Positions 51,031 to 62,262 of a DNA stretch of 64,000 bases are shown here, one piece after another. Position numbers and translations under genes: made by a program. The notes under the pieces are model-generated. The model was given only the letters and a program-made list of their open reading frames with translations, had not been told where the DNA came from and ran no database searches. Origin of the DNA: Ascarosepion bandense (lineage: Eukaryota; Mollusca; Cephalopoda; Sepiida; Sepiidae); contig JBBBDQ010000228.1 in assembly GCA_037127315.1 (NCBI GenBank), positions 340,001-404,000 of the forward strand, read 5' to 3'. How positions within the stretch are numbered: position 1 is the first letter of the stretch; each line of letters opens with the position of its first letter.

Positions 51031-52900
51031 AGCCTAGACTAAAATGGGTTAAGATTCTAGTGATGGTGGAAGCATCCTTTTGCTTCTACAAAACAGCTGA
51101 TTGTGAGAAGATGCTGCTCGAGTGGAATGCTTATGGAATATGAAAGAAAGATAGGTGTTTCGTTCGTAGCATGGCGGGTTTTAGCCATGAACGTTAGAAC
51201 TGTTTGATCTTAGCAATGTAGTTCGTCTGAACAGATTTTCATGAGAACAGCGGTATAGTAACGAGAGACATACGATGTTTCGTCTGCGAGAAAGGTATTG
51301 TAGTTAGGAAAAACAATAAATAACCCACTAAGCTTCACGGACTATTTGAAGTTCTATGGAGATTGTAAAGTGAAAACCGGTCAGCTTGCGTCTATATATG
51401 GGCTATGACTCCATATTCGGCCTGATCTGGATCTTTGTAAATGTAGAGAGTAGGTGGGGTCAGGTACAGGGAACTGAGCATTTTTTAACATCTTTAGCCA
51501 TTGATCATATAGCGATGGATCGTATACAGAAAACCAACTGAGAAAACGTGTAATAATAGAAAGGAGCATAAAACAAGATAGGTCTTCTCACTAGATTTAT
51601 TTAACCCTTACAGTGGGGTGAACCTGAGAGAACTAGAAGTTCTACCAGGATTTTTTATGGGTGGGTACAGTCTTAACATAAGATGTGCAGATAAAATCGT
51701 ATAGATGGCAAACACAAAAAGAAAACTCCAAAGATTTCTCGGCAATCTTATAAAGAAAAGCAGAAAGAGTTATTAGTTATAAAAAAGAGAGAATGGCTAC
51801 CTAGAAGAGGAACAAATATGATATACATGCTAGAGATACCAAAATTAAGTACCGAAATTAAACTTAATATAACAAATGTTTTAACAAACAACGAAAAAAA
51901 ATGACACCAAATAGCAAAGGCGCTGGAACAACAAAATTACCTTCCAAAAAGTCCAATATGCATTAATAAGTCGGACAATTTCGTAAAAAAAGATACAAAA
52001 GAGTGCTGAACTTCTATGTAATTTATAGGATACAAATCCTATAGCATCTAACGATTAACTCAAACGAAAAAAGTAAAATTGCACACCCGTAAAAATGGAT
52101 CGAAACGACTAAAAACATTTTGAAAAAACCCAGACCAAGGCAAATTTCACAAGTCAGTGTGAAAAGTTAAATTCTAAATTCTGATTGGATGGGAAATAAG
52201 AAATTGATCTATGACCCAGGCATTTTTTTTCAAACCAAGAAAATGGGTATGCTGTTCGGAGCCGATCCCATGACTACAATTCACTACTTATTCACTACGT
52301 GACCGGTGAAATCAGTCTGACATTGGAGCGAATCTGAAAAACTTCGACACAATGCAAGGAATAAATTTATAGAAGCAAACCCAGACGTAAGGGCGCGTCA
52401 CACATTCTTTTTTCCACTCCTTCCAATTTTCCTTTCTTCGTCTTCACCCACACAATGTCAAAGAAACAACAAACACTGCAACTGACTTCGATAAGGAGAA
52501 TCTCCTTTATTGCATGACTTTCCTTTTCACTTTTTCTCCGGCCATCAAAAGGAAAAAAACACATTCTTTTATTAGCGACCTTTTTAATTTTTTACATACA
52601 CGCATTTTGCTACTATCAACTATGCACTCTTAATTTCTGTGGCACGTTTAAATACTTACATTTCTCTTTAAACAATTAATTACATGCATTTTCTCTATGA
52701 ACATTTCATTTTTCTTCTTCCAATTGTGTTATTCTGTAAATAAAAATTTTATGTTAATGTATAAACAAAATATCCAACCATCAACCTTCTGATATTTAAA
52801 TTATGGGGACTTCGGTTCTGTTTGACACAAGGCCAATTTGACAAGCATAAACGAAACTCCTACAAATTTTAATATTCTTGTATATTGAATGATGGGCAAT
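51030..52900. other. Unassigned stretch
   Basis: No family is recognised. A weak plus-strand reading at about 51820-52005 (MIYMLEIPKLSTEIKLNI, KALEQQNYLPKSPICINKSD, one internal stop) looks protein-like, but I cannot place it. The minus-strand 62-residue frame at 51381-51569 is also unrecognised. Confidence 0.4.
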
Positions 52901-52904
52901 TATC

Positions 52905-53200
52905 TAACTGATGAAGGGATTTAAGGCAACGGAGCTGTGGTTCTACAGAAGGATACTGAGAAATATAATGGTAGTGTATGTGAGAAACGAGAAATTTTAT
53001 AAGAGAATTTTACAAAATTAGACACAAAACCCAACCGAATTTTTTGTTCGCACAAAGCTTGGAGAACTCAATAGCCATAGGATATTATATCTAAGCTTTT
53101 GTAAATGGATGGAAGAACAGAGTTAGAGGGATGGTCGAAAAAAATTGCTAAGATCTACAATGAAAAGGAAGATGTAGAGAGTCATAATCTAGTACGTAAC
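52905..53200 (+). mobile_element. RTE-like LINE, decayed 3' fragment
   Basis: MKGFKATELWFYRRILRNIM corresponds to the EATEMWFYRRMLRISW block, and CKWMEEQS then GRKKLLRSTMKRK to the C-terminal WM...S block. The middle is degraded. Confidence 0.5.
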
Positions 53201-53344
53201 ATAAAAGAATAAGATAATTTTCAAGCTCAGTTTTAGATCCATTGAATTTAAGACATTGTTGTACGCGGTAGCAGAGACTCTTATCATAATCGCTCAATTA
53301 GAAGGCCATTGTCTATCTAAGCTATGGATTGCTATATATTTAGA

Positions 53345-53885
53345 GATTCTTGACAAAACACAAGAAGAATCTGTAATGTTATTTGTCCTCATCTGGCATC
53401 TCAGATTAGATTATTATCCCATTACCGTAACGTAATTTTCTTAACGTTTTTATAAATATTTAAATGGTAATTGTTGTAATAAGATTTGGTCCATAGACTT
53501 TATGAATTTAAGCATATTGCATCGATTCCATAGCTGCTTCTATTGCTAAGAAAGTTGAGTCACTGTGTCGGGCCATGAATTTTTTTCTCGTCAGAATTCA
53601 TTTTGCACATTTATAAAGCTACCCTTCGTTCGTGCATGCATAGTGTTGCCACATCTGGTCGTGCGCTCTTGTTATTCATCTAGCGGTTATCGACAAAATC
53701 CAAAGAAGGATCTGCAATATAATAGATCCTAACCTAACAGCTCGCTTTCAGTCACTTTCTCATCGACTTGATGTGGCTTCTCTCTGTCTTTTCGACAATT
53801 ATTTTCAAGGCAACTGCTCTGTCGTGTTTTTTTCTCTGGTTCCTGATCACTGATCACATGGATTTACTCGTGCTATTGGATTGTA
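53345..53885 (+). mobile_element. Two LINE-A fragments, older subfamily
   Basis: At 53349-53470 the QRRIC...HRRNV region is readable. At 53515-53885 a second piece starts at the IDSIAASIAKKVESLCRAM region and includes HIYKATLRSC, HIWSCALVIHLAVIDKIQRRICNIIDPNLTARFQSLSH and NYFQGNCS. Both share changes with the 45 kb copy and differ from the 23/50 kb pair. Stops are frequent. Confidence 0.6.
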
Positions 53886-53889
53886 GAAA

Positions 53890-54380
53890 ATACAGAGAAA
53901 AGCGGCATCCCGTCGGCCAGACAGTGACTGAAAATAAGATATTAAGTCAGGACTGCTGCTGCGAGTTTCAAATATTTTCAAAAAAATGTTGTTTTTTTTC
54001 AATCTAGCCAAATTAATCTCTATTCTTTTTCTTTTCTTCTTTGTTAATAAATATCCCACATCTTTATTTAATTCCCTCCGAAATTCTGATATAAACATTA
54101 TATTTCTACTTATTTTACTTAGGATAGATGGTGGCTTGGCAGACCACATTTGCAGATCTACATTTACCCTCAACCGGATAGATCTACAATTACAGTGGGT
54201 GTATAATCTTATTTTCTGTATTGGATTCACTACACTTCTTCAAGATTTGGTCATTGTGAGAGCTAATAATGTCATACATATTATTAATACACGAATAACT
54301 AATCTTGATCGTTTTCCTATTGAATATTTTACTCAGGACTTATCTTTATGAAAATGTTTACCTCTTTTTTTTTTTTTTTT
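53890..54380. other. AT-rich stretch with a hydrophobic frame
   Basis: A 121-residue plus frame (53986-54351) is rich in F, L and I and has no family motif. Given its surroundings it is most likely incidental. The block ends in a poly-T run that is the A-tail of the next, minus-strand LINE-A. Confidence 0.4.
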
Positions 54381-54389
54381 TTTTAATCA

Positions 54390-55012
54390 TTTCACCCCGA
54401 ACAAGTCAGAAACGCCACTGATGTGCAGGGGTTACATAGATGTAAAAAGATTAATTAGAAAAGAGTGAGGAGTACAAGCTAGTTAGAAAGGAACAATAGA
54501 AAGCTGAGAAAGCAGGTGCAATGACAGATACATGGGCGGAGAGAAAGTGAAGATTATACAGGGGAGGGGAGAGAGCTAGAGTCCAGTGGTTAGTAGATGA
54601 GTATTAACTTTGCATTTAAATTTCTGGAGGTCGTAGCCGTCAGGAAAGCAAGAATACGGGAGTGAGTTCCACAGGCGGGAAGTGCGTGAGAGGAAGCTGC
54701 AGGAGTAGAATTGTCTTCTACATTTGGCTAACCTGACTGTGAATGGGTGGGACCCAGTTGCAAGTCTGGTTGCACGGGTAAACACCTATTGAGGAGGCAC
54801 CAGTGACCTTAAGCTCATCCGAGCAGAAGCCATGAAAGTATTTATAGAAGAGACAGAGGGAGGCCACATTTCGACGATGGGAAAGTGGCTGCAGTCGAGT
54901 CGCCAGATCAGTACCTATCACATTACAGACTCTCCTTTGGAGCTTGTCAAGAACACTGAGGAGAACGGCAGGGGCACCTGACCATAAATGGCAGCAGTAC
55001 TCCATGCACGGA
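54390..55012 (-). mobile_element. LINE-A 3' end
   Basis: It begins at the truncation point with MEYCCHLWSGAPAVLLSVLDKLQRRVCNVIGTDLATRLQPLSHRRNVASLCLFYKYFHGFCSDEL, then a frameshift, then FTRATRLATGSHPFTVRLAKCRRQFYSCSFLSRTSRLWNSLPYSCFPDGYDLQ and a stop. The tail and A-run end at 54365-54390. It belongs to the same subfamily as the 1 kb and 60 kb copies. Confidence 0.85.
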
Positions 55013-55164
55013 CGATAAAGAAAGATATTAACGATGCTAATAGTTGATAATCTAGAGAACGGGAGCTTGAACCATATAAATTTCCTTTTCCTATGTTTAG
55101 CATTTGCGATTAAGAATTAATAGAGAGTGTTAAATAAGTAAATTTATCTTTATATCAGCTACTA

Positions 55165-55318
55165 TGGGGGTCTTTTCATATAGTTTTTTTGTTATTCTTA
55201 AAGATTCTAAGGCTAGAGGATAATCGGCTAATTCTAACATTAGCCGACCACGGTATTTGGTTTATAATGGCGTTAGGGTGGTTGGAATTAATATTGATAT
55301 AGCTAGGGATTTCATTGT

Positions 55319-55325
<7 letters not shown>
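55165..55325 (-). mobile_element. Penelope-like RT fragment
   Basis: DNEIPSYININSNHPNAIIN and VRISRLSSSLRIFKNNKKTI parallel YINVNSRHPKSIIKQIS...RINKLSSNKEIF in the 49 kb PLE. A (TA)n run at 55322-55358 replaces the upstream part. Confidence 0.6.
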
Positions 55326-55360
<35 letters not shown>

Positions 55361-55532
55361 CTTTTAAAAACAAGGATATTGTAACAGTCTCAAGAGCCCT
55401 TTCATCCAACATCTCATCAGGAGAAAATCGTTAGAATTATAAATAAAACGAAAAGAACAGCAAGGAAAATGAAGAGCAAAAACAAAAGGGGTAAACACGC
55501 TAATATAAATATACATACAATATATGTATTTA

Positions 55533-55591
<59 letters not shown>

Positions 55592-55735
55592 ATGTTCTTT
55601 TCGTTTGATGTACAATTCCAACAATTTTCTCCTAATGAGTTGTTGGATGAAAGGGCTCTTGAGACTCATATTAAATTCTTTGTTTTTAAAGTAGTGAACA
55701 AATCTTGTACCTCCAAACATTTATATATATATATA
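55361..55735. repeat. Facing copies of the 29.8 kb hairpin module
   Basis: The minus-oriented module at 55361-55455 contains CTGATGA (plus 55414-55420 as TCATCAG), and the plus-oriented module at 55589-55723 has CTAATGA, GGATGAAAGGGCTCTTGAGA and GTACCTCCAAACATTTATAT. The 130-bp middle holds a (TA)n run at 55538-55589. The module adjoins a PLE fragment, supporting a Penelope origin. Confidence 0.75.
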
Positions 55736-55740
55736 TATAT

Positions 55741-55920
55741 ATTCATCCGGAGACAGATCTGTTTCGCTCTATCATAGATCATCAGTACGGTTAGACATCC
55801 GATTGCTTTTTAACCCAGGATTGAAACTCGACGGAATTGGCATCAGTCGGCGATTCTACCTCTGAGCTATGGGCGCTCGGTAGAAAGAGGCAAACTTTTA
55901 GCGTATGATATATCATATGC
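55741..55920 (-). mobile_element. SINE-2, copy 3, with intact CUGAUGA
   Basis: On minus: head GGGCGCTC then box A-like CATAGCTCAGAGGTAG, box B GAGTTTCAATCC, then ATGTCTAACCGTA, CTGATGA (plus 55779-55785), a partly paired stretch and GCGAAACAGATCTGTC. It ends GGATGAATATATA in (TA)n. All invariant hammerhead core residues (CUGAUGA, GAAA, upstream GUC) are present, though stem II is weaker than the family consensus. Confidence 0.75.
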
Positions 55921-55923
55921 CAG

Positions 55924-55928
<5 letters not shown>

Positions 55929-55957
<29 letters not shown>
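55929..55957 (+). repeat. (TA)n microsatellite
   Basis: TA run directly upstream (5' side) of the SINE-2 copy. Confidence 0.9.
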
Positions 55958-55959
<2 letters not shown>

Positions 55960-57715
55960 GTAATTTTAATGCTTCTGGTTACTTTAAAATATTACTGCCC
56001 TGGAAAACCTAGGAGTGACTGATTTTATTTCAGAACACGAAGTCCTGTAAATCTTATTCATATTCTGAAAGTATTAATCTTGACGTTATTGTTAGGTTTA
56101 TATATATATACAAGTAGATGCCAAATTCCCTCCCACTTCTTTGTGTGGCATTTCCTTTCGCAACTTTTGAATATTGAATGTCTGTTATCAGTTTTGATTA
56201 ATGCCGATCATGCTTTATCCTGTATGAAAAGAACGTGGACTTGAAACCCAGGTAACGGCGGATTAAGGCAGGTGAAAAATACAATGATCGACGAGTGTGT
56301 TAAAGTGAAAGCAATTTGCAACGATAGGTATAAAATCAGCTTGAAATCCATTTCAATGCTTATTTAGTGTGACTGCTTTCTGATATTGAAACAATCCAAC
56401 GTGAAATGCGGCGTTATGAACTTGATACGCGTATTCTTCGATTTCTATCCATATTTTTCTAAGTGATTGATTTCCCATGACATAATATTCAATCTCGAAC
56501 AGGATCACATGAGAAGGAATGCGATAATCTCAGACTTAAATTCGTATCAACTATACTATAAGCTTTTTCAGAAAATATTTTTAAATTTTAAGATGTTATA
56601 GGGAGATAATACTAATTTTCATTGATACAGGTCCTACTAATTAACCCGTAGCCGGAATGTGGAGAAGAGTGAACTCTCACCTATCCATATGGTATTTAGA
56701 ATTAGTTCCCCTCTGAAACCGCACATTTTATCGTAGTTTCTATTGATGGGTGTATTCCTGAAACTCCATTTTAAGGAATAGCATGTACCATTCTTTTGGA
56801 TTTCCTCGACGTCTTGACATCATGTTACTTTCAAATGTGAATTAATTTTTAAAAAGAGGAAAATGTCGCAATATTCGAACACTGGAGAATATGGTGACTG
56901 TCGGATTAGCGGAGCGGTGCGCTTGGACAAAACTTAGTCCATAAGTCGTGGTCCTTTATAGAAACAGTAGGGTGTGGTGAGACGGCCACATTATAAATCC
57001 TTCCTTGCAAGTAGCACTGTAAACAAAAAATGTGAGACTATTGTAACAAACTCGACAGTATTCAATGCCTATCTGTACAAAAAGAAGTCTTCACTCAGTG
57101 TAATTTAACCGTAATCAACATTGTAACAGTTCTGACCTGTATACTAATGTGTCGAGTGTGCGTGTGTCGTACACTACACATAAAACTACCTAAAAATAAT
57201 GTGAGAAAGAACACACGTTTTGCGTGCTTTTCACGAAGTTGTTTTTGACTTCTTTAATCTAATGAAAGGGAAGAAAAACACAAGAATGATGTTTTTATTC
57301 TACAGAAATTAAGGCCTGTTAGAGACATGATAAAATTTTTGTATCTTATTTTTAATTTTCAATAACAAAATCTGTGGAATTTCAATTCAGAAACATTTAC
57401 TCGAAATGAAAATTTCAACACCTCATATAATACAGATTGCAATATCCTCAGTTTTTAAGATGAAGCTCTTCTTTCCGTGATGACCACAACTTGGTGAAAA
57501 GCGGACATTTTATTAAAAGGAATCACTTTCTTTTTAAATGGAAAAGTATTAATCCTGAAGCCAATTTTTGATACCTTCGTATTTTAGTTTTAATTCAGTT
57601 AGGCATAACAGTCAATAAAATTTCTTTTAAGATTCTTAATGTAAACATGTTCCGATGGAAGACTGATTTGATAAGCCATTAGAAATTCTTCTCAGTGGCA
57701 CACCGTAAAAATATT
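55960..57715. other. Unassigned stretch
   Basis: I find no coding motif or known repeat. Base composition is more even than in the AT-rich deserts. If a host exon or regulatory element existed in this window, this would be a candidate place, but nothing supports one directly. Confidence 0.45.
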
Positions 57716-57717
57716 TC

Positions 57718-57805
57718 GGTGGTGTAAAGGATAGTGACTACGAATTTTTAAATTAGAATACTGAGTTCGAACTCAAGTCAGCTTCGTTGCATACTCGCAA
57801 ATGTA
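57718..57805 (+). mobile_element. Old SINE-1 head
   Basis: GGTGGTGTAAAGGATAG (box A region) and GAGTTCGAACTCAAG (box B region) are spaced as in SINE-1, followed by TTCGTTGCATACTCGCAAA. The copy then stops at an opposite-strand SINE-1. Confidence 0.5.
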
Positions 57806-57806
57806 C

Positions 57807-58076
57807 ATCAGTCAGTTAAGTGCCATACGTAATACACGAGACATGACTGGGCAGAAGATTATCCAGCAGTAGGTTGTCATTGCCTTCTGTGGTAGACTGG
57901 TTGCTAGCCAAGACTATAGAATCCAACCTGTCTTATTATTTAATCCATAACTGGAGGGAAGAGACGGATTAATACCTTTCCCAAGGGTATTTGTGCGTAA
58001 GTGAATGCAAGGAATTCAATTGGAGTTCGAACTCGGCTCCCCGGTTTCTTGTTCCCAGCCGATATCCACAGCACCA
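57807..58076 (-). mobile_element. SINE-1 with hairpin deletion
   Basis: CAGTCAGTTAAGTGCCATAC, then a ~35-bp deletion that removes one hairpin arm (ATACACGAGACATGACTGGG), then a complete body and head ending CCACAGCACCAT. Box B is GAGTTCGAACTCGGC on plus. Confidence 0.9.
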
Positions 58077-58139
58077 TAAAAGGCAAAGAGCAGTCTCTGT
58101 AGCTGTGGTCTTGATATAACTCGCTACTAACAGTAATAA

Positions 58140-59815
58140 TATTACGCTTCAGCTGACTTTAACGCTACTCGAAGAAAATCTCTATCAGAAGTTTGTCAGA
58201 CAAGGCCGAGTGCTTTGCTCGCAGAATTTCTTCCAACTTCACACTTGACTCCTCTGATGTATCCCCACCCGATTTCTCTTTTAGAACTGAGGCTCAACTG
58301 AGGGATGTTTGCATAACCTACTCTCGGGACTCAAAGGTAAATTCAAAACACGACCCCTATAAGGCGCGCTGAGTGGACGGAATCATTGTTATGAAGAAAT
58401 GTGCCTTGAACTCTCCTCTGTCCTATCTAAACACTATAATTACTGCCTCACTTCTTCCTCTTTTCCTACCTGCCGATCGTCCTCTTTCGTGGTTCCCGTG
58501 TTTAAGAATTCGGAAGAACCCTCGGACGCCCCCTAATTATCTCCCTGAGAGGCTATCATCAATGATGAAATAGTTCAACATCTCACCGTTCATAAACTAT
58601 TCACGGACAGACAGTATGGCCTCCGCTCTACCAGGTCTACTACTGATTTGCTAAAGACCATCACCGAGTACATATATCGGGCCCTCGATGAGAACGGCAA
58701 AACTCGGGCTGTTGCTCTGGATATCTCCAAAGCGTTTGATAGGGTCTAGCACGCCGGCCTCCTGCACAAGTTACAGGGCGACGGTATCACTGGACGCTTA
58801 TGTAATTTGATCCATTCGTATCAAACCACATAAGGAAGGTCGTCTTAAACGGGCACACATTCAGATCCTGTTACACGAACGCTGGTGTTCCCTAGGAGTC
58901 AATCCGACGCTCTTTCTGATCTTCATCAAAGAACTCCCCGATGGGTTCAAATCCATTTACGCTGACGACACCAACATTTACTCCCGTGTTTGAAATTTTA
59001 AAAGGTGAACAAAGATAACCTCGTTGCTGATCTTGAGAATGACCTTCAATCTGTAGTAGACTGGAATAAGAAATGGATCGTCAACGGTAATGCTTCCAAA
59101 ACGAAGCTGCTATCCTTCAACCACCATAGACAGTCTCTCCTGTCCCTCATTAGCATAGATCTAGCTAGCCTCCTCGAACGCAATATATTGCACCTACTCG
59201 GTCTCACTCTCTTAACCGATCTCAAGTGGAGTGATTTTATTGCATCAATGGCTACATCTACTGTTAGACGTTTTAGTTACTTTGTCAAGCCAGGTGGTAT
59301 TTCTTGCTTGAGTTCATCTTGCACATATACAAATAAACCATCCGCCATTATACTGTTGACATATCTTCTCAGGCGCCCCTGCTATTCATCTCGAGCATCT
59401 TAACAGGCTCCAGAAGAGAATCTGCAATATAATCGATCCCAACCTGGCCGCTCGACTCCAGCCACTTTCTCCTCGACGCGATGTTGCTTCCCTCTGTCTC
59501 TTCTACAAATATTTTCATGGCTTCTGCTCCGATGTGCTTAGCTTTGTGGTGCCTCCTGCGCAAAAATTTACTTAAGAAACCAGACCAGCAACAAGGTCTC
59601 ACCCTTTTACAGCCAAATCAACCAAATCTAGCCGCTATTTCTACTCCATCAGCTTATTTTCTTGCAGTTTCCGCTCGTGGAACTCCCTTCCGTATACTCG
59701 CTTCCTTGATATCTACAATCTCAAAGTGTTTAAATGTAGCTTTAATCGCCATTTCTTATTCCCGTGACTCCCACACATCTTTTATTTTTTCCCCAGCACC
59801 CACGTAATTTTGTTC
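58140..59815 (+). mobile_element. LINE-A, longest copy: linker, RT and C-terminus
   Basis: In order: the AECFARxF-like linker (58210), PVFKNS (58500), FTDRQYGLRSTRSTTDLLKTITEYIYRALDENGKTRAVALDISKAFDRV, then TAG at 58747-58749 in place of Trp before HAGLLHKLQGDGI. A frameshift precedes SIYADDTNIYS (YADD codons 58958-58969, catalytic Asp pair intact). Next VNKDNLVADLENDLQSVVDWNKKWIVN and LLGLTLLTDLKWSDFIASMAT (open 59005-59403), a frameshift, and HRRDVASLCLFYKYFHGFCSD to a stop. The endonuclease is not visible. Confidence 0.85.
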
Positions 59816-59824
59816 TTCACTCTA

Positions 59825-60585
59825 CTTTTGCGCATCCTCAGACCTCAAATGGAACCACTATATTGAATCCATAGCAAAATCTACTGCTAAGAAGGTTGGG
59901 TCACTATGCCGATCCAGGACGTTTTTTCCGCCTGAATCCATCCTGCATATATACAAGTCAACCATCCGTCCGTACATGGAGTACTGCTGCCATTTATGGT
60001 CAGGTGCCCCTGCCGTTCTCCTCAGTGTTCTTGACAGGCTCCAAAGGAGAGTCTGTAATGTGATAGGTACTGATCTGGCGGCTAGACTGCAGCCACTTCC
60101 CCACCGTCGAAATGTGGCCTCCCTTTGTCTGTTCTATAAATACTTTCATGGCTTCTGCTCGGACGAACTTAAGTCACTGGTGTTTACTCGTGCAACCAGA
60201 CTGGCAACTGGGTCTCACCCATTCACAGGTTAGCCAAATGCAGACGGCAATTCTACTCCTGCAGCTTCTTCTCTCGCACTTCCCGTCTGTGGAACTCGAT
60301 CCCATATTCCTGCTTTCCTGACGGTTACACCCTCCAGAAATTTAAATGCAATGTCAATACTCATCTATTAACCACTGGACTCTATCTCTCTCCCCACCCC
60401 CGTATATCCTTCCTTTTCTCTCCACCTATGTATCTGTCATCGCATCTGCATTCTCAGCTTTCTATTGCTCCTTTCTAACTAGTTTGTACTCCTCACTCTT
60501 TTCTAATTAATCTTTTTACAGTTATGTAGCCCCCTGCACATCAGTGGCATTTCTGCGTTGCTCGGGGTGAAATGATAAAAAAAAA
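59825..60585 (+). mobile_element. LINE-A 3' end
   Basis: The copy starts SSDLKWNHYIESIAKSTAKKVGSLCRSRTFFPPESILHIYKSTIRPYMEYCCHLWSGAP and runs to SLVFTRATRLATGSHPFTG, where a short deletion and a frameshift precede LWNSIPYSCFPDGYTLQ. The tail TATGTAGCCCCCTGCACATC is followed by an A-run at 60576. It sits directly behind the longer copy in the same strand. Confidence 0.85.
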
Positions 60586-60704
60586 ACTCTTTTCACACCA
60601 GTATTTCCATCTTTCATTGCCAATTATTGGACACCTCCTGTTACCGGTTTCTCTTTGATTCATCTTTGTCTTCGTTCTCCTCCTATGTGACCCTTCACTT
60701 TCCT

Positions 60705-60755
60705 CTCATGTACCCCTCTGCACTGTAGTAACTCTACTGCCTTGCTTTAGGTGAA

Positions 60756-60760
<5 letters not shown>
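60705..60760 (+). mobile_element. Solitary LINE-A tail plus (TA)n
   Basis: CATGTACCCCTCTGCACTGT and CTGCCTTGCTTTAGGTGAAA are followed at once by (TA)n and (GA)n. No coding sequence precedes it within ~120 bp of the previous tail. Confidence 0.55.

Positions 60761-60813
<53 letters not shown>
60761..60813 (+). repeat. (TA)n(GA)n microsatellite
   Basis: TA run at 60762-60790 then GA run at 60791-60813. The same (TA)n(GA)n pair recurs at about 61095-61133. Confidence 0.95.
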
Positions 60814-60814
<1 letters not shown>

Positions 60815-61002
60815 ATATTTATTCAGAATTATAACATGGATATGTTATAATATCACTACAAAAGTAGCTATTTTGTTTCGACACTTCTTGTGTCTTGTCA
60901 AGTGATGTGGTCTACTTGACAAGACACAAGAAATGTCGAAAAAAATAGCTACTTTGGTAGTGATATTATAACATATCCATGTTATAATTCTGAATAAATA
61001 TT
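60814..61002. repeat. Near-perfect hairpin, ~90-bp arms
   Basis: Arm 60814-60905 (TTCAGAATTATAACATGG, AAAGTAGCTATTTTGTTTCG, TTCTTGTGTCTTGTCAAGTG) is inverted at 60913-61002 with only a handful of mismatches and a ~7-bp loop. The right arm reads TTGACAAGACACAAG then TGTCGAAA, a stem followed by GAAA. Sequence 61003-61094 matches the minus strand of 15070-14980. Likely a Penelope-type terminus (inference). Confidence 0.9.
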
Positions 61003-61092
61003 ATTAGCTCTACTTTGTATTGAGCACTTTTTTAAGAATAGTGTTTCTTTGGACAAGAAATATTATTCCATCCATACGTACCCTATACTCGG

Positions 61093-61131
<39 letters not shown>

Positions 61132-61134
<3 letters not shown>

Positions 61135-61540
61135 CATTTACAGTATTCGAAATACTGTCCTCGTCTTTGTTGCTATTTGTACGACGTTTCAGCCGTTGTA
61201 TGCTCCGGCCTTAAGGACACATGGCCCAGTTGATGTAGATGTTGGTTAGTTTCTGTGCCTTTACCCAAAGAGTTGTGAGTTAAATACCAGGCTACAGCAG
61301 TAGTGAACAAGTAACTTGCAGTGTTAGAAAGAGATAACTCATGACTTCCAATCGAGGCTTTATGCAAGAAATGATGATGATATACCCCAGTGATTGTAAT
61401 AAAGGGTTCGGTTCAAAATTCTTAGCACCTGAAGAAAGCCGGAGCCTACAACAGCCGAAGCGTAGTACAAATGGTAACAAAGATAAGGACAATAGTCCGA
61501 ATGATGTAAATATTATAAATACTACCTCATCTCAGAAATA
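61132..61540 (+). mobile_element. Foldback G, full copy
   Basis: It is the opposite orientation of the 38.7 kb copy and of similar length. The left end has GACGTTTCAGCCGTTGTATG and GGCCTTAAGGACACATGG; the right end has CTGAAGA (61429-61435), AAGCCGGAGC, AGCCGAAGCGTAG and GTCCGAATGATGTAAATA. The centre ATAACTCATGACTTCCAATC is shared with the 38 kb copy. GAAA reads GAAG on the right, a predicted inactivating change. Confidence 0.8.
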
Positions 61541-61574
61541 TAGACAAATATTTATCTGTCTATCTATCTATTGA

Positions 61575-62085
61575 TTGTTTAATTACTTAATTTCTGGTCA
61601 TAATAAAATTAGACCAGTGCACATTTATATTAAAAAGTGTTCAATACAATTATATTGTAGATCTTTTAAATATTTTCCAGTTGTAAACGAGTTATTACGT
61701 AACCTAGGTTTCTACCATGAGTGGTGTCAAGAGACGATTTTTAAAAACTGATTTTACTGTTTACCGCTTTTTAAAAAAAATGCTTACGTAACGGTTTTTT
61801 TTTAAATTTTTATGTAACCCCCTGCAAAACAGTGGCAGTAAAATGCCTTGCTTTGGGCGATATGATTATAAAAAAAAATTATAACGTTTTCATCCATGGT
61901 TGTATGAACCATGGATGAGAACGTTATAATTCTATTTAATTTTAAAAATTGCGCGTTCAAATCTCCCTGCCACGTGAGCATTAAAAAAACACCGTTACGT
62001 GAACGTTCTTCAAAAAAACAACAAAAAATGGTAAAATCAGTTATTGAAAATCGCCTGAAGATAGTAATGACTCGTTTATGAATCG
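61575..62085. repeat. Inverted-repeat element shared with 21.6 kb
   Basis: Arm at about 61686-61806 (AAACGAGTTATTACGTAACC ... TACGTAACGG) is inverted at about 61985-62080 (CCGTTACGTGAACG ... ATGACTCGTTTA). Within the loop ATTATAACGTTTTCATCCAT and its complement form a second, nearly perfect hairpin (61882-61930). A LINE-A tail has landed in the left arm. Confidence 0.7.
61808..61880 (+). mobile_element. Solitary LINE-A tail inside a hairpin arm
   Basis: TTTTATGTAACCCCCTGCAA, AGTGGCAGTAAAATGCC and TTGCTTTGGGCGATATGATT are followed by an A-run. The surrounding inverted repeat is continuous without it, so this ~70-bp piece is a genuine insertion. Confidence 0.7.
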
Positions 62086-62199
62086 AAAAAAAATATATAT
62101 ATATTGTACGTGTTCTTTTGTCCAAGACGCATTCGCAAAGTTTTCATTTTGCCTTTAGTCGTAGTGTCTTTTACAGATATATTTTACTTACCGCTATGT

Positions 62200-62262
62200 G
62201 TTTACACACGCACACACATGCACACACGCATGTGCGCGCACACAGACAGAGACACACACCAT
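62200..62262 (+). repeat. Imperfect (CA)n tract
   Basis: Alternating purine-pyrimidine CA/CG sequence with Z-DNA potential (ACACACGCACACACATGC...). Non-coding. Confidence 0.85.

Noticed and set aside
53986..54351. 121-residue hydrophobic plus-strand frame
   Set aside because: No motif, AT-driven hydrophobicity, wedged between decayed LINE-A copies.
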